Shown here piece by piece: positions 52,726 to 61,672 of a stretch of DNA of 64,000 nt. The translations under genes were made by a program, and so were the position numbers. The notes under the pieces were generated by a model that ran no database searches, was not told the DNA's origin, and saw only the letters and a program-made list of their open reading frames with translations. Positions within the stretch are counted from its first letter, which is position 1. Each line of letters starts with the position of its first letter. The stretch comes from Sphingosinicella sp. CPCC 101087 (GTDB taxonomy: Bacteria; Pseudomonadota; Alphaproteobacteria; Sphingomonadales; Sphingomonadaceae), in contig NZ_SBFF01000008.1 in assembly GCF_004151485.1 (NCBI RefSeq), positions 229,298 to 293,297 on the forward strand, read 5' to 3'.

Positions 52726-54154
52726 AGGCTTCGCGATACTTCTTCACGACGCGCAGGGCGATGATGTTGAGCGCAAGGGTCACTCCGAATAGGACCAGGC
52801 CGAGCGCGAAGGCGGCGAGCGTCTTCGGACTGTCGAACTCCTGGTCGCCGGTGAGCAGCTGGACGATCTGGGTGGTCACCGTGGTGACGCTACCGAACGG
52901 ATTGGCGGTGAGGTTGGCGGCGAGGCCCGCCGCCATGACGACGATCATCGTCTCGCCAATCGCGCGGCTGACGGCGAGCAGCACGCCCCCGACGACGCCG
53001 GGCAAAGCAGCGGGCACGAGCACTTTCCGGATCGTTTCCGAGGTCGTCGCGCCCATCGCCAGGGATCCGTCGCGCATCGCCTGCGGCACGGCAGCGAGCG
53101 AGTCGTCCGCCATCGACGACACGAACGGAATGATCATGATTCCCATCACCAGGCCCGCGGCGAGAGCGGATTCGGTCGACGAGGGAATGCCCAGCGTCAG
53201 GCCGAGGTCGCGCACGGCGGGAGCGACGGTGAGCGCGGCGAAATAGCCGTAGACCACGGTCGGAACGCCCGCGAGAATCTCGAGCAGGGGCTTCATCCAG
53301 GAGCGAAGACGCGCGCTGGAATATTGGGTGAGATAGATGGCGCTCATCAGCCCAAGCGGGATGGCGACGAGCATCGCAATGATCGCGCCGATGAAGATCG
53401 TTCCCCAGAACAGCGGAATCGCTCCGAACGCGCCCGACGACCCGGCCTGATCGGCCCGGATCGCCATTTGAGGACTCCAGTTCAGGCCGAACAGGAATTC
53501 GATGGGCGACACCATCGAGAAGAACCGCAGCGATTCGAACAGCAGCGACGCGACAATGCCGAGTGTGGTCAGGATCGCGATCAGCGAAGCGAGCAGCAGC
53601 AAGGCCATCACCACCCGTTCGACCCGCGTTCGGGCGCGAAATTGCGGCGAAATCCGGGTGAACGCCCAGCCCCCCGCGGCAAAGGCGACCAGCACCGTCA
53701 CGGCAAGACCGATCCAGTTGTAGAAGGCGATCGCCCGCGCGTAGACCGGCACCAGGGCGTGGGCCTGGGGATTGAAGGCCGCCTGGGTCTGGCCGCTGGC
53801 CAGGGCATAGGCCTCGCTCAGCACGGCCTGCCGCTGCATCCCGAAGTCGGGAAGCGAGGAAGCTTCAGGGCTGGCGAGGACCTGGGCGTAGATCAGATTC
53901 CCGGACAGCTCGTTCCAGCCGGCCAGGAACAGCAAGGCGGGAATGACCGTCCACAGCGCCACGTACCAGCCGTGCTGGCCCGGCAGCGAATGGAGGCGCG
54001 GTCGGCCTGGGCCGGCGAACGCCGCCGCCCGGGCGCGCGCCGCCAGCCAGGCGACGAGGCCGAGCCCGACGATCAAAAGGGCAATGGCGGCAACGGACAC
54101 GCCGAGACTCTCCGTTCGTGGAAGGACGCCGGGCGCGGGGCCCGGCGTCTTCAC
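52718..54154 (-). CDS. pstC: Phosphate ABC transporter permease PstC
   Basis: A 478-residue permease, again longer than enteric PstC. An extended N-terminal part (two helices and a periplasmic segment to about residue 200) precedes the core. The core has SARLRSWMKPLLEILAGVPTVVYGYFAALTVAP and the EAA-type loop AMRDGSLAMGATTSETIRKVLVPAALPGVVGG, then RAIGETMIVVMAAG. It begins 8 bases after pstS. The enlarged PstC/PstA pair is typical of this group of bacteria. Confidence 0.95.
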   Translation of the reverse strand: MKTPGPAPGVLPRTESLGVSVAAIALLIVGLGLVAWLAARARAAAFAGPGRPRLHSLPGQHGWYVALWTVIPALLFLAGWNELSGNLIYAQVLASPEASSLPDFGMQRQAVLSEAYALASGQTQAAFNPQAHALVPVYARAIAFYNWIGLAVTVLVAFAAGGWAFTRISPQFRARTRVERVVMALLLLASLIAILTTLGIVASLLFESLRFFSMVSPIEFLFGLNWSPQMAIRADQAGSSGAFGAIPLFWGTIFIGAIIAMLVAIPLGLMSAIYLTQYSSARLRSWMKPLLEILAGVPTVVYGYFAALTVAPAVRDLGLTLGIPSSTESALAAGLVMGIMIIPFVSSMADDSLAAVPQAMRDGSLAMGATTSETIRKVLVPAALPGVVGGVLLAVSRAIGETMIVVMAAGLAANLTANPFGSVTTVTTQIVQLLTGDQEFDSPKTLAAFALGLVLFGVTLALNIIALRVVKKYREAYE

Positions 54155-54162
54155 TAGCCCAA

Positions 54163-55227
54163 TTACTGCAGATCTGCAGCCGTGATCGGCTTGACAGCCT
54201 GGATGGCCTGTTCGGCCGCCTGCCGCTGCGCATCCGGAAGCGGCACCAGACCGTGCTGGGTGAGATAGCCCCCGGGACCCCAGGCCTGCGGCCAGGCGGA
54301 GACGAACTCGCGCAGGCCGGGAATGGCTGCGAGATGCTCGCCCTTCACATAGATGTACAAGGTGCGGGCCCCCGGATAGGTGAAGTTGGAGATGGTCTCC
54401 GCCGTCGGCGTCACGCCACCAATCGGGATACCCTGTACCCGGCTCGAATTCTCTTCGAGGAAGCTGAAGCCGAGCACGCCAACCGCGCCCTCGTTCTCCG
54501 AAACGCGTTGGACGAGCAGATTGTCGTTTTCGCCGGCTTCGATGAAAGCGCCGTCCTCGCGAATCTGGGTGCAGACCTGCTTGTGGCGATCCTCATCGCT
54601 CTCCTTGAGCGCCTGCATCGCCGGATCCGTGTTGCAGCCGGGATCGAGCATCAGTTCGGCGAAGCTGTCGCGCGTCCCCGAAGTGGGGGGCGGACCGTAG
54701 ACGCGGATCGCCACGGCCGGGAGCGCCGGGTTCACGTCCCTCCAGGTACGCGCGGTCTGCGCCTGCCCGAACGGATTGGCGGCAAGCGCCGCATAGACGT
54801 CACGAACGGTAAGCTGGAAGCCGGTCGACCGCTGCGCCGACTCGATCAAAGCCAGGCCGTCGATGCCGATCGGAACCTCGATGACCTGGTTGACGCCATT
54901 GCGGTTGCACTGCTCGATCTCGCTCGCCTTGATGCGGCGGGAGGCATTGGCGACGTCCGGATATTGCGGACCGATGCCGCCGCAGAACAGGTTGAGGCCG
55001 CCGCCGGTGCCGGTCGATTCGACGATCGGCGCGGCGAAGCTGGGATTGGCCTGGGCGAACCGCTCCGCCACCGCCCGCGAGAAGGGATAGACGGTCGACG
55101 AGCCGACGATCCGGATCTGCTGACGGGATGCCGCATCGCCGCCGCCAGTCGGCCCCTGGCCGCAGCCGGCGAGCACGACCGCCGCAGCCGCCAGGGTGAA
55201 TAGGGATTTCCTCAATTTCGCCTCCAT
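54163..55227 (-). CDS. pstS: Phosphate-binding lipoprotein PstS
   Basis: A 354-residue periplasmic binding protein of the longer PstS type. Signal LRKSLFTLAAAAVVLAGC gives a lipoprotein. Phosphate-contacting segments are VGSSTVYPFSR, ESTGTGGGLNLFCGG and TSGTRDSFAELML. ATG 55227 was chosen, because the longer frame is not a signal peptide. A good Pho-box-like sequence lies at 55419-55437, about 190 bases upstream. Confidence 0.95.
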   Translation of the reverse strand: MEAKLRKSLFTLAAAAVVLAGCGQGPTGGGDAASRQQIRIVGSSTVYPFSRAVAERFAQANPSFAAPIVESTGTGGGLNLFCGGIGPQYPDVANASRRIKASEIEQCNRNGVNQVIEVPIGIDGLALIESAQRSTGFQLTVRDVYAALAANPFGQAQTARTWRDVNPALPAVAIRVYGPPPTSGTRDSFAELMLDPGCNTDPAMQALKESDEDRHKQVCTQIREDGAFIEAGENDNLLVQRVSENEGAVGVLGFSFLEENSSRVQGIPIGGVTPTAETISNFTYPGARTLYIYVKGEHLAAIPGLREFVSAWPQAWGPGGYLTQHGLVPLPDAQRQAAEQAIQAVKPITAADLQ

Positions 55228-55418
55228 AGGATACCGAGTTCGGTGGGGCGGCCAAAGGCTGCCGTGAAGCTTTCGACCCATGGCATCTTCCAAGCCGTCA
55301 GGCCCATCGGGCCGGCTTGAGAATGCTCCAGGCTCAGCCCGTCAATTCGCTTGTCCCCCACACGCGCCCGGATCGCCGCAAGCCTAGCCCGCGGCCGCGA
55401 TCCTTTTGTGAGCGCAAG

Positions 55419-55437
55419 GTGACAGTCTGATGACATG
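55419..55437 (-). promoter_or_regulatory. Pho box upstream of pstSCAB-phoU-phoB
   Basis: On the minus strand TGTCAT-N5-TGTCAC, two direct repeats 11 bases apart. This is close to the known PhoB consensus (CTGTCAT-N4-CTGTCAC type). It lies in the oprO-pstS gap, so pstS should have its own PhoB-controlled promoter. Confidence 0.75.
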
Positions 55438-55456
55438 GCAAGGGTCCGCATCAAGC

Positions 55457-56866
55457 TCAGAAATCGATCTGCGCGCGGGCGCCGATCACGTCGACCGTGT
55501 AGCTCCGATCGCCATCAGCCGACGGAATCGCCGCATCGTCATAGCTCATCCGCGCATAATTGAGCAGGAAGCGCACATAATCGGTTGGAATCCAGATCAA
55601 CGAGGCCTGCAAGCCGTCCTGCGTCCCGCCGACGACACCATCCGAGTTGAGGTCGAGACGATCGTATCGCAGGTTGACCTGGAAGGCGCCGGCGCCGCCC
55701 TCCTCCACGGGATTGGCGACCCGAGTCCGATCGAAGCGCCCGTTGCGATAACCGCGAGTCTCGCCGGTGATGAACCAGCCGATCTCGGCGTAGCCGCCGA
55801 AGAAGGTCGGGTCCGGTCCCGGCGGCAGCGTCTCCGCCATCAGCCAGTGCAGTTCGCCCGCAAAGTGGAAAGGCCCCCGCAGGATCGCGGCTTCGAGCCC
55901 GTAGCTGGTCTCCTCGCGCACGCCGAGTTCGGGAGTGGAGATGAAGCGGACGTCGGTGCTGTGGACCAAGGGCCGCTGGCGATAACGCGTAATGCTGGTG
56001 CCGGCGACATCGCCTGTGTCGCGCCAATGCGCGGACGCGCCAAGATGGAGCCGCGTCGCGCCCACTTCCGGAGAGAAGACGACGCGCCCGTCCACGCTCA
56101 TCGAATTGTTGCCGTCGTCGCCGAGATCGGCGACATTGTCGGTGAAGACGCCCGCCTGGGCGATGAGATCGCCCGTCGAGACGGTTCCCGACAGGCCCAT
56201 CCTCCGCTCGAAGTTGAAGGCGTCGGTGAAGGCGGCCCGCTCCACGAAGGACGAGAAGCGGGAGCTGGTCAACTCCTCGAGCGACTGGAAGTTGTTGTGC
56301 TGGCCGACGGTGAGCTCAACCGCGTCGGACGCCTCATAGGTCAGGATGGCATCGGTGACTTCGACATCTTCGCCGGCGAAGTCGAGCTCGAAGGTATAGC
56401 CGAAGCCGCCGGGAATGTCCCCTTCGACGCCGAGCCGGGCACGTCGAAGCTCGTTGGAGAAGCCGAGGCCCGGATCGGAAATGCCCGCCGGGCTTGAAAC
56501 GTAGGCCGCGTCATATTGAAGCCGGCCCCGCGGCTTGAACGACCAGCCGCCCGGAGCGGTGAATTGCGGCGCACCGCGGAAGCGGATTTCAGGCTCCTCC
56601 TCTTCCTCGCTCTCCGGCTGCGCTTGCTGGATCGACTCGCTCTCCGGCTGCGCTTGCCGGACCGACGCGGCCGCTAGAGGCTGGCCCTGCAACGCCGGCT
56701 GGCCCCGACCGCTTTCCAGCGCGGCGAGGCGCGCCTGGAGCTCGGCGACCTGGGCCCGTAACGCCGCGACTTCCGAAGCGACGTCCTGCGCCGACTGAGC
56801 CCGGACGGGGACGGCTCCGGCCAAGGCGGTGGCCGCGAGCAGCGGCAGAGATACGTTCCTGATCAT
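55457..56866 (-). CDS. OprO/OprP-type phosphate-selective porin
   Basis: A 469-residue outer membrane porin. A signal peptide (ending AVPVRAQ) is followed by a coiled coil (DVASEVAALRAQVAELQARLAALE), an acidic linker with a duplicated QAQPESE unit, then the 16-strand barrel. The barrel has GFGYTFELDFAGEDVEVTDAILTYEA, SFVERAAFTDAFNFERRMGL and terminal ARAQIDF. The family imports phosphate or polyphosphate. Its place between phoR and pstS and the Pho-box-like repeats upstream support that role. The start at 56866 gives a proper signal peptide. Confidence 0.92.
   Translation of the reverse strand: MIRNVSLPLLAATALAGAVPVRAQSAQDVASEVAALRAQVAELQARLAALESGRGQPALQGQPLAAASVRQAQPESESIQQAQPESEEEEEPEIRFRGAPQFTAPGGWSFKPRGRLQYDAAYVSSPAGISDPGLGFSNELRRARLGVEGDIPGGFGYTFELDFAGEDVEVTDAILTYEASDAVELTVGQHNNFQSLEELTSSRFSSFVERAAFTDAFNFERRMGLSGTVSTGDLIAQAGVFTDNVADLGDDGNNSMSVDGRVVFSPEVGATRLHLGASAHWRDTGDVAGTSITRYRQRPLVHSTDVRFISTPELGVREETSYGLEAAILRGPFHFAGELHWLMAETLPPGPDPTFFGGYAEIGWFITGETRGYRNGRFDRTRVANPVEEGGAGAFQVNLRYDRLDLNSDGVVGGTQDGLQASLIWIPTDYVRFLLNYARMSYDDAAIPSADGDRSYTVDVIGARAQIDF
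56606..56665 (-). repeat. 30-bp tandem duplication in oprO linker
   Basis: Two adjacent 30-base units (56606-56635 and 56636-56665) differ at only 2 positions. They encode two copies of a QAQPESE-containing segment between the coiled coil and the barrel. The reading frame is kept, so only linker length changes. Confidence 0.8.
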
Positions 56867-56905
56867 CGGTCCTCGCTCGATCGGGGCGGCGCTGCCCGCC
56901 GACCT

Positions 56906-56955
56906 GTGACAGACATAGGAAGATGCGGTGACGAACAAGCGTCATCTAAGTGACA
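56906..56955 (-). promoter_or_regulatory. Phased Pho-box-like half-sites upstream of oprO
   Basis: On the minus strand, hexamers like TGTCAC occur at 56950-56955 (TGTCAC), 56939-56944 (TGACGC), 56928-56933 (CGTCAC) and 56906-56911 (TGTCAC). All lie in 11-bp phase. The 11-bp period is that of PhoB direct repeats. The sites fall in the 95-base phoR-oprO gap. Confidence 0.6.
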
Positions 56956-56961
56956 CTTTTA

Positions 56962-58206
56962 TTACAACGCCGGACTTGGGCTCTGCGATGCATGGGGCAG
57001 ATAGACGCGGACCGACGTGCCCTCTCCCTGCCTGCTGACGATCTCCAGCCGGCCACGGTGCCGCAGGGCGATGTGCTTGGCGATGGCCAGGCCCAGGCCT
57101 GTGCCGCCGACGGAACGGCTGCGGCCGGCGTCGACGCGATAGAATCGTTCGGTGAGGCGGGGGATATGCTCGGCCGCAATGCCTTCGCCCTGGTCGATCA
57201 CCCGCACCCTCAGCAGCCCTGCGCCGCCCTCCTCCAGCCGGATACGCACCGGCGTGCCGGGCCTGCCATAGTTAAGCGCATTGGTGACGAGATTGCGCAG
57301 GAGCTGGCCCAGCTGAGCGCGGTCCCCGGGGACGATCGTGTCGCGCGCGTCATTCTCGACGACGATCTCCGACGCCCGCGCCTCCGCCAGCGATCCGAGG
57401 CTCTCGCGAACGCCTTCGGCGACCCGAAGGAGGTCGACGGGATCGGATGGGGCGGCAAAGCGCTCGGCCTCGATGCGCGACAGGGAAATGAGGTCGTCGA
57501 CCAGGCTGCGCATGCGGGTTGCCTCGTCGAACATTATCCTGACGAAGCGGTCGCGGGTCGCCGGATCGTTCGCCGCGGCCTCATCCTGCAGGGTCTCGAG
57601 GAAGCCAAGCAAGGTGGCCAGGGGGGTGCGCAACTCATGGCTCGCATTGGCGACGAAATCGGCCCGCATCTGCTCGGCGGCGCGGGCCTGGCTGAGGTCG
57701 ACCAGCCGAACCAGCCGGCTGCCGTCGGCCAGACCAGCCACCGTCATCGCCCATTGTCGATCCGGCCCTCCGAGGCCCACCAGCTCGGTCCGGGTCGGCA
57801 CGGCGTCGGCTTGTGCCGGGGGACCGGTCAGCAATCCGGCTGCGGCCGGATGCCGGAGGGCCAGGCGAACGTCGGTACCTTCGATGTGGGCGCCGAGCAG
57901 CCCCCGGGCCGCACGATTGGCCACCAGCACGCGCCGATCGCGCACCACGAGCATCGGCTCGTCCACCGCGCGCAGCAGCTCCGCCAGATCAGCAGCCCGA
58001 GGCTCGCTCGCACCGACCGCGGCGGAAGGCGCGACGGCCGCGGGGGGCTCGCTGGGAGCGGGCCGCACCAGGGAGCAAGCGATCGCACCGGCGAGCAACG
58101 CGAAAAGCGCCGCCGCCGGAGGTGCACCGAGCAGCAGCGCGCCGGCAACGCCACCGGCCCCCAACGCAGCCGCCGCCAGGATCCCGATCGCCGCCCTGCC
58201 CTTCAT
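56962..58206 (-). CDS. phoR: Phosphate regulon sensor histidine kinase PhoR
   Basis: A 414-residue membrane histidine kinase with two adjacent N-terminal helices and no large periplasmic domain. A PAS domain (about 75-165) and HisKA (FVANASHELRTPLATLLGFLETLQ) follow. HATPase has LVTNALNYG, VIDQGEGIAAEHI and GGTGLGLAIAKHI. It phosphorylates PhoB when phosphate is scarce and is controlled through PhoU/Pst. It is the first gene of the pho-pst cluster, 81 bases behind the CYTH-CHAD gene on the same strand. Confidence 0.93.
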   Translation of the reverse strand: MKGRAAIGILAAAALGAGGVAGALLLGAPPAAALFALLAGAIACSLVRPAPSEPPAAVAPSAAVGASEPRAADLAELLRAVDEPMLVVRDRRVLVANRAARGLLGAHIEGTDVRLALRHPAAAGLLTGPPAQADAVPTRTELVGLGGPDRQWAMTVAGLADGSRLVRLVDLSQARAAEQMRADFVANASHELRTPLATLLGFLETLQDEAAANDPATRDRFVRIMFDEATRMRSLVDDLISLSRIEAERFAAPSDPVDLLRVAEGVRESLGSLAEARASEIVVENDARDTIVPGDRAQLGQLLRNLVTNALNYGRPGTPVRIRLEEGGAGLLRVRVIDQGEGIAAEHIPRLTERFYRVDAGRSRSVGGTGLGLAIAKHIALRHRGRLEIVSRQGEGTSVRVYLPHASQSPSPAL

Positions 58207-58287
58207 CTCTTCTCCATGATCTCAGACGCGCCTACTCCACTTGACCCGAGAAATGGAGGTGCAAAGGCTCGGCCGCTCCCTGGCGGT

Positions 58288-59691
58288 CTAGCTGCGCCAG
58301 TAACCCGCCGCTACCGTCGCGCGATCGAACGCGCGTTGCGCCGCGAGGAGACTGTCCGCCGAATCGCTTCGAAGGGCGAGACGAGCATCGTTGATATGAC
58401 CAAGCCGGTCCTGCAGCGACTCGATGGCGGCGAGGAAGCGGTCCCGCCGCGCCCGATGCGATTTGCCTGCGTGAACATCGGCGAGAAACTCGGCCGAGTA
58501 GCGCAACTTCTTGACGTCGATCCGCAGCTTGTGGCGCGAGTCCGGGTCCAGGGCCGCGATGCTGGATCCTCGGTGTTGCACCTTCTCCCAAAGCCGGTCG
58601 AGCCGATTGCTCGCGAACGGACCGAGGGGGTCGCCGGCACCGTCGCGAAAGCGCCAGGTCCCCGCCTCGATCCACAGTGCCAGATCGAGGAGCAGGGAGC
58701 GGACACGTGGCGAGTGCAACGCCGCCTCGACCCGTTCATAGGCCTGGAGGCGGCGACGGCGCAGCTCCGCCCCAACCTCTTCGGACCCCGCGATCAGAAC
58801 GTCGAGGTCGCGGGCTTCTCCGAACTGAGCCGCGAGCCAGGCCAGCTCCGCTCGCAAATGCCGGAAGTCCTTTCCGGCCAGCGCCGGACGGAACAAGGCG
58901 AAGGCGGACCGCAGCCGACGCAGCGCGACGCGTGCCTGGTGCAGCGCCTCCGAATCGCGCCCGCCGGACAGCAAGACGATCTCGTTGACCCGAAAGTGCC
59001 GGAGGCAGGCATAAGCGATCGCCTGGAAGGCAGCCCGCCGCTCCATATCGTGTCCGAGCGCCACCGGCTCGGCTTTCGCCGCTGCGCCCAGCCTGCCTTC
59101 GGCCAACGCATAGCCGCGCTCCCCCTTGCTGAGGACGCCGAGCCGCAAAGGGACTGCCGCGCCGACCTCCTCGGCGAGGCGGAACAGGGATCGCGGCTTG
59201 CCGTGCACCAGTTCCAGCTCGAGCTCGCAGATCGGCGCCTCGGCATCGCCGCCCCTCACGCGTCCGACATCGAGCACCACCTCGATCCGGCTTTCGCGAT
59301 GGTCTACCATCCAGCGCGTCCTGGAAACCTCCGTTCGGACCACCGGCAGCAGCGGGTCTGCCCCGACGGCGGTTAGGATGCGCTTCGCCGCCGAGCCCTT
59401 GAGCGCATCGAGCGCCGGCGCAAGCGCCGGAACCTCGGACTCCCACTCCCGCCGCACGAACAGGCCTACGGCGCCGCCGCTCTTGTGCTTGACGGTCTGG
59501 ACGAACCGGTCGCCAGTCCGCCTCACCCTCAAAGAGTAGCCGGCCCGACGCAGCGCGCGGCCGGCCGTATCGAAATAGACCGTCTCATGATTACGGGTGT
59601 CGCAGGCCGACGATGCGAGAACCGGCGCCGCCCGGACGAGAGTCACGTCACCGGGATCGAGGTCGAATTTCAGTTCCACCTCATTCGGCAT
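58288..59691 (-). CDS. CYTH-CHAD domain protein (polyphosphate/triphosphate-related)
   Basis: A 467-residue protein. The N-terminal CYTH domain (1-190) begins with NEVELKFDL (ExExK motif) and has the tunnel residues typical of triphosphate-binding enzymes (YFDTAGRALRRAGYSLRVRR, FVQTVKHKS, EWESEV, EVVLDVGRV, ELELELVHG). The C-terminal CHAD domain (about 210-467) has the conserved histidines and basic helices (ALHQARVALRRLRSAFALF, RHKLRIDVKKLRYSAEF). CYTH domains hydrolyse triphosphates and CHAD binds polyphosphate, so a polyphosphate or PPPi role is likely. It sits directly upstream of phoR, behind a weak Pho-box-like site. I prefer ATG 59691 to the start at 59733. Confidence 0.93.
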   Translation of the reverse strand: MPNEVELKFDLDPGDVTLVRAAPVLASSACDTRNHETVYFDTAGRALRRAGYSLRVRRTGDRFVQTVKHKSGGAVGLFVRREWESEVPALAPALDALKGSAAKRILTAVGADPLLPVVRTEVSRTRWMVDHRESRIEVVLDVGRVRGGDAEAPICELELELVHGKPRSLFRLAEEVGAAVPLRLGVLSKGERGYALAEGRLGAAAKAEPVALGHDMERRAAFQAIAYACLRHFRVNEIVLLSGGRDSEALHQARVALRRLRSAFALFRPALAGKDFRHLRAELAWLAAQFGEARDLDVLIAGSEEVGAELRRRRLQAYERVEAALHSPRVRSLLLDLALWIEAGTWRFRDGAGDPLGPFASNRLDRLWEKVQHRGSSIAALDPDSRHKLRIDVKKLRYSAEFLADVHAGKSHRARRDRFLAAIESLQDRLGHINDARLALRSDSADSLLAAQRAFDRATVAAGYWRS

Positions 59692-59720
59692 CGCAGCGCT
59701 CCGGCCGGTTACGAGCGCCC

Positions 59721-59737
59721 TATTGCGACACATATGT
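59721..59737 (-). promoter_or_regulatory. Candidate degenerate Pho box upstream of CYTH-CHAD-phoR
   Basis: On the minus strand CGTAAC-N5-TGTCGC, two hexamers 11 bases apart, 30 bases before the start codon. Each hexamer departs from TGTCAC/TGTAAC at one position. Only two half-sites are present. Confidence 0.35.
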
Positions 59738-59805
59738 TACGTTTTCGGGTCCCCACGAAGTGAAGGTGGAAGCCGCTCCGGCTCGCAGGGGCCGATCGAC
59801 CCGGC

Positions 59806-60654
59806 TCAGGCGCTTCGCGCCATAAGCTTCGCCGCCTCGGCATCGCCGATGATCAGCGGGCGGCACCAATGCCTGAGATCGCCAAGCTTGCCAGTGCCAT
59901 CGACGACCGCCTCGAAGCGGTCGAATTCCTCCCAGGCCCCGTCAACCTGGGTGAGGACCGTGCCTCCCGTCGCCCGAACCAACGGCAAACCCCCGGCCAC
60001 GTCCCACACGTTCGGTCGGGCGAACCGGGCAACGCGCAGCAGGCCGGCCGCGACGAAGGCGCATTCGATCGCAGCGGATCCGGTCTTTCGGACGTCCCAC
60101 GGCAAGCCTTGGCCGCTCGTCAGTTCAGGTTCCCCAGCGAGCCATCGGCGCACCGTCGGATTGCCGATATGATCGATCCTCTCGCCCTCGAAATGGAGCC
60201 GCCCCCCGGCACGGGCATGGTAGACGCCCGCGCGGAGCGCATGGCTGGCACTGCACCAGATGGCGCCCGCCACCGGCCGATGTCGATGAAGCACGCCGAT
60301 CGAAGCGGCGAAGAGCGGAAAGCCGTTGACGAAATTCGCCGTCCCGTCGATCGGATCGATCGCCCAGACAAAGTCGCTATCACGGCCCGGGCGCTCCTCC
60401 GACTCTTCACCCAAAATGTCGTGCCCCGGGAAGCGATCGGCCAAGCGCCCGCGAATGAGCATTTCGACGTTATGATCGACCTCGGAGACCGGATCGCGAA
60501 GCAGAGCACCCTCCGCCGTCTCGCCCTTATATTCCACGGCCAGCACCTTGCCGAGCGTCGTCTGGATCTCTGCGCCGGCAAGTCGCGCAAGCTCGACGGC
60601 GGTCCTTTCCATCTCGGCGAGTTGATCGGCAGGAAGGGGCGCTGCAACCATCAT
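59806..60654 (-). CDS. Inositol monophosphatase-family phosphatase (HisN-like)
   Basis: A 282-residue Mg-dependent phosphatase. Metal-binding motifs are ILGEESEE (GEE), WAIDPIDGTANF (DPIDGT) and WDVAGGLPLV (WDxxGG). The family includes myo-inositol monophosphatase, histidinol-phosphatase HisN and 3',5'-bisphosphate nucleotidase; the sequence does not decide among them. Its ATGA start overlaps the stop of the diacylglycerol kinase-like gene, so the two are co-translated. A link to lipid head-group or phosphate recovery is plausible. Confidence 0.87.
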   Translation of the reverse strand: MMVAAPLPADQLAEMERTAVELARLAGAEIQTTLGKVLAVEYKGETAEGALLRDPVSEVDHNVEMLIRGRLADRFPGHDILGEESEERPGRDSDFVWAIDPIDGTANFVNGFPLFAASIGVLHRHRPVAGAIWCSASHALRAGVYHARAGGRLHFEGERIDHIGNPTVRRWLAGEPELTSGQGLPWDVRKTGSAAIECAFVAAGLLRVARFARPNVWDVAGGLPLVRATGGTVLTQVDGAWEEFDRFEAVVDGTGKLGDLRHWCRPLIIGDAEAAKLMARSA

Positions 60655-61544
60655 CTTCTCACCGGCTGGCCGGCGAGAGCCGGGCGATCGGGCGGAGCCA
60701 GTATCTGCACCGGCTCACACTCCAGACGGATCGACACTTTCGAATCCGGTTTCAGCCAACGACATTCGTCATCGATCCGCATCATGATCCCGCCGCCGAG
60801 AACGACGACCTCATGGCCGGTGAGGATTTCGACGGGCATCCGGGGATCCTCTCCGCTCTCCAGCCACCGCTCCATTGCTCCGCGGGCGGATTCGCCAAGG
60901 CAAGAGACGTGCAGGCGCCCGTCGCCGGGATCCGCGCCCGGCGCCAACCGCAGGCGCGGACCGGCGAGCGGAACATTCAGTATCTCGACGAGCAGAAGGT
61001 CGCCGGGCGCCTGTCGGCCTTCCACATGAATCTCCAAGGCGACGGGGGCAGCGATGCGAAGAGCATTGCGCAACGCCTCGCGCCCGGTCCGGAACTTCTC
61101 CTCGCCATCGGCACGGGGAGCCAAGCGCAGCGAGTCAGCGAAGGCGCCGAACCCGACGCCTTCGGCGAAGGCACGTCGCCCCCACGCCCCTTCAGCCGTG
61201 CCGATGTCGAAACGCTGCCGTCGGTCGAGATCCCAACCCGCGACGATGGCTTCGGGCGCTCCGGCTATGCCGAGCGAGCGGGCGATATTGTTGGCGGTTC
61301 CGGTGGGGATGATGCCGACCGGGACGGAACGGTCCGGAAGCATGGCCAGGACAGCGGCCACGGTCCCGTCCCCGCCGGCAATGACGATCAGATCGGTTCC
61401 GGCCGACTTGATCGCCTTCGCGTCGGCCGCCTTCCGATCAAGGCGCCGCACCTTCCATCCTGCATTCTCCAATGCGGCGGCGACCGCCTCGCCCGACGTG
61501 GAGCCGCCGCCGGCTCCGTCATGATGGATGAGTAGCACCTTCAC
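60651..61544 (-). CDS. Diacylglycerol kinase-like protein (YegS/DgkB type)
   Basis: A 297-residue lipid kinase-family protein. IAGGDGTVAAVLAML is the ATP-binding GGDGT motif, followed by VPVGIIPTGTANNIARSLGI and FAEGVGFGAFAD. It would phosphorylate diacylglycerol, ceramide or a related lipid. The GTG at 61544 (VKVLLIHHDGAG) begins the family homology. An ATG at 61607 would add 21 residues and run into the repeats at 61580-61607, so I favour 61544. It is the first gene of a pair with the inositol-monophosphatase-family gene and lies near the agt/plcP-type pair, where diacylglycerol is an intermediate. Confidence 0.85.
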   Translation of the reverse strand: MKVLLIHHDGAGGGSTSGEAVAAALENAGWKVRRLDRKAADAKAIKSAGTDLIVIAGGDGTVAAVLAMLPDRSVPVGIIPTGTANNIARSLGIAGAPEAIVAGWDLDRRQRFDIGTAEGAWGRRAFAEGVGFGAFADSLRLAPRADGEEKFRTGREALRNALRIAAPVALEIHVEGRQAPGDLLLVEILNVPLAGPRLRLAPGADPGDGRLHVSCLGESARGAMERWLESGEDPRMPVEILTGHEVVVLGGGIMMRIDDECRWLKPDSKVSIRLECEPVQILAPPDRPALAGQPVRR

Positions 61545-61579
61545 GGCCGGCCGAACCGGCAGCTTGGCCCGAGGTTCCG

Positions 61580-61640
61580 TGTCACAGAGACACAATAATA
61601 ATGTCATGGGACCTTGGCGGATTCGTCATCTTCATGTAAC
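61580..61640 (+). promoter_or_regulatory. Phased Pho-box-like repeats upstream of the TPR lipoprotein gene
   Basis: Plus-strand hexamers TGTCAC (61580), TGTCAT (61602), CGTCAT (61624) and TGTAAC (61635) all lie in 11-bp phase. The last two form CGTCAT-N5-TGTAAC, a plausible Pho box 33 bases before the ATG at 61673. GTGTC-N5-GACAC at 61579-61593 also forms a small palindrome. Confidence 0.6.
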
Positions 61641-61672
61641 ATTCGAGCCGCTGCACATCGGTGGAGGTCCGC

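Noticed and set aside
56950..59376. An 808-codon open frame on the plus strand, with similar long frames at 27628-29364 and 32506-34644
   Set aside because: They run antisense to phoR/CYTH-CHAD, guaA and the TonB receptor. Their translations are rich in R, G and A without motifs.
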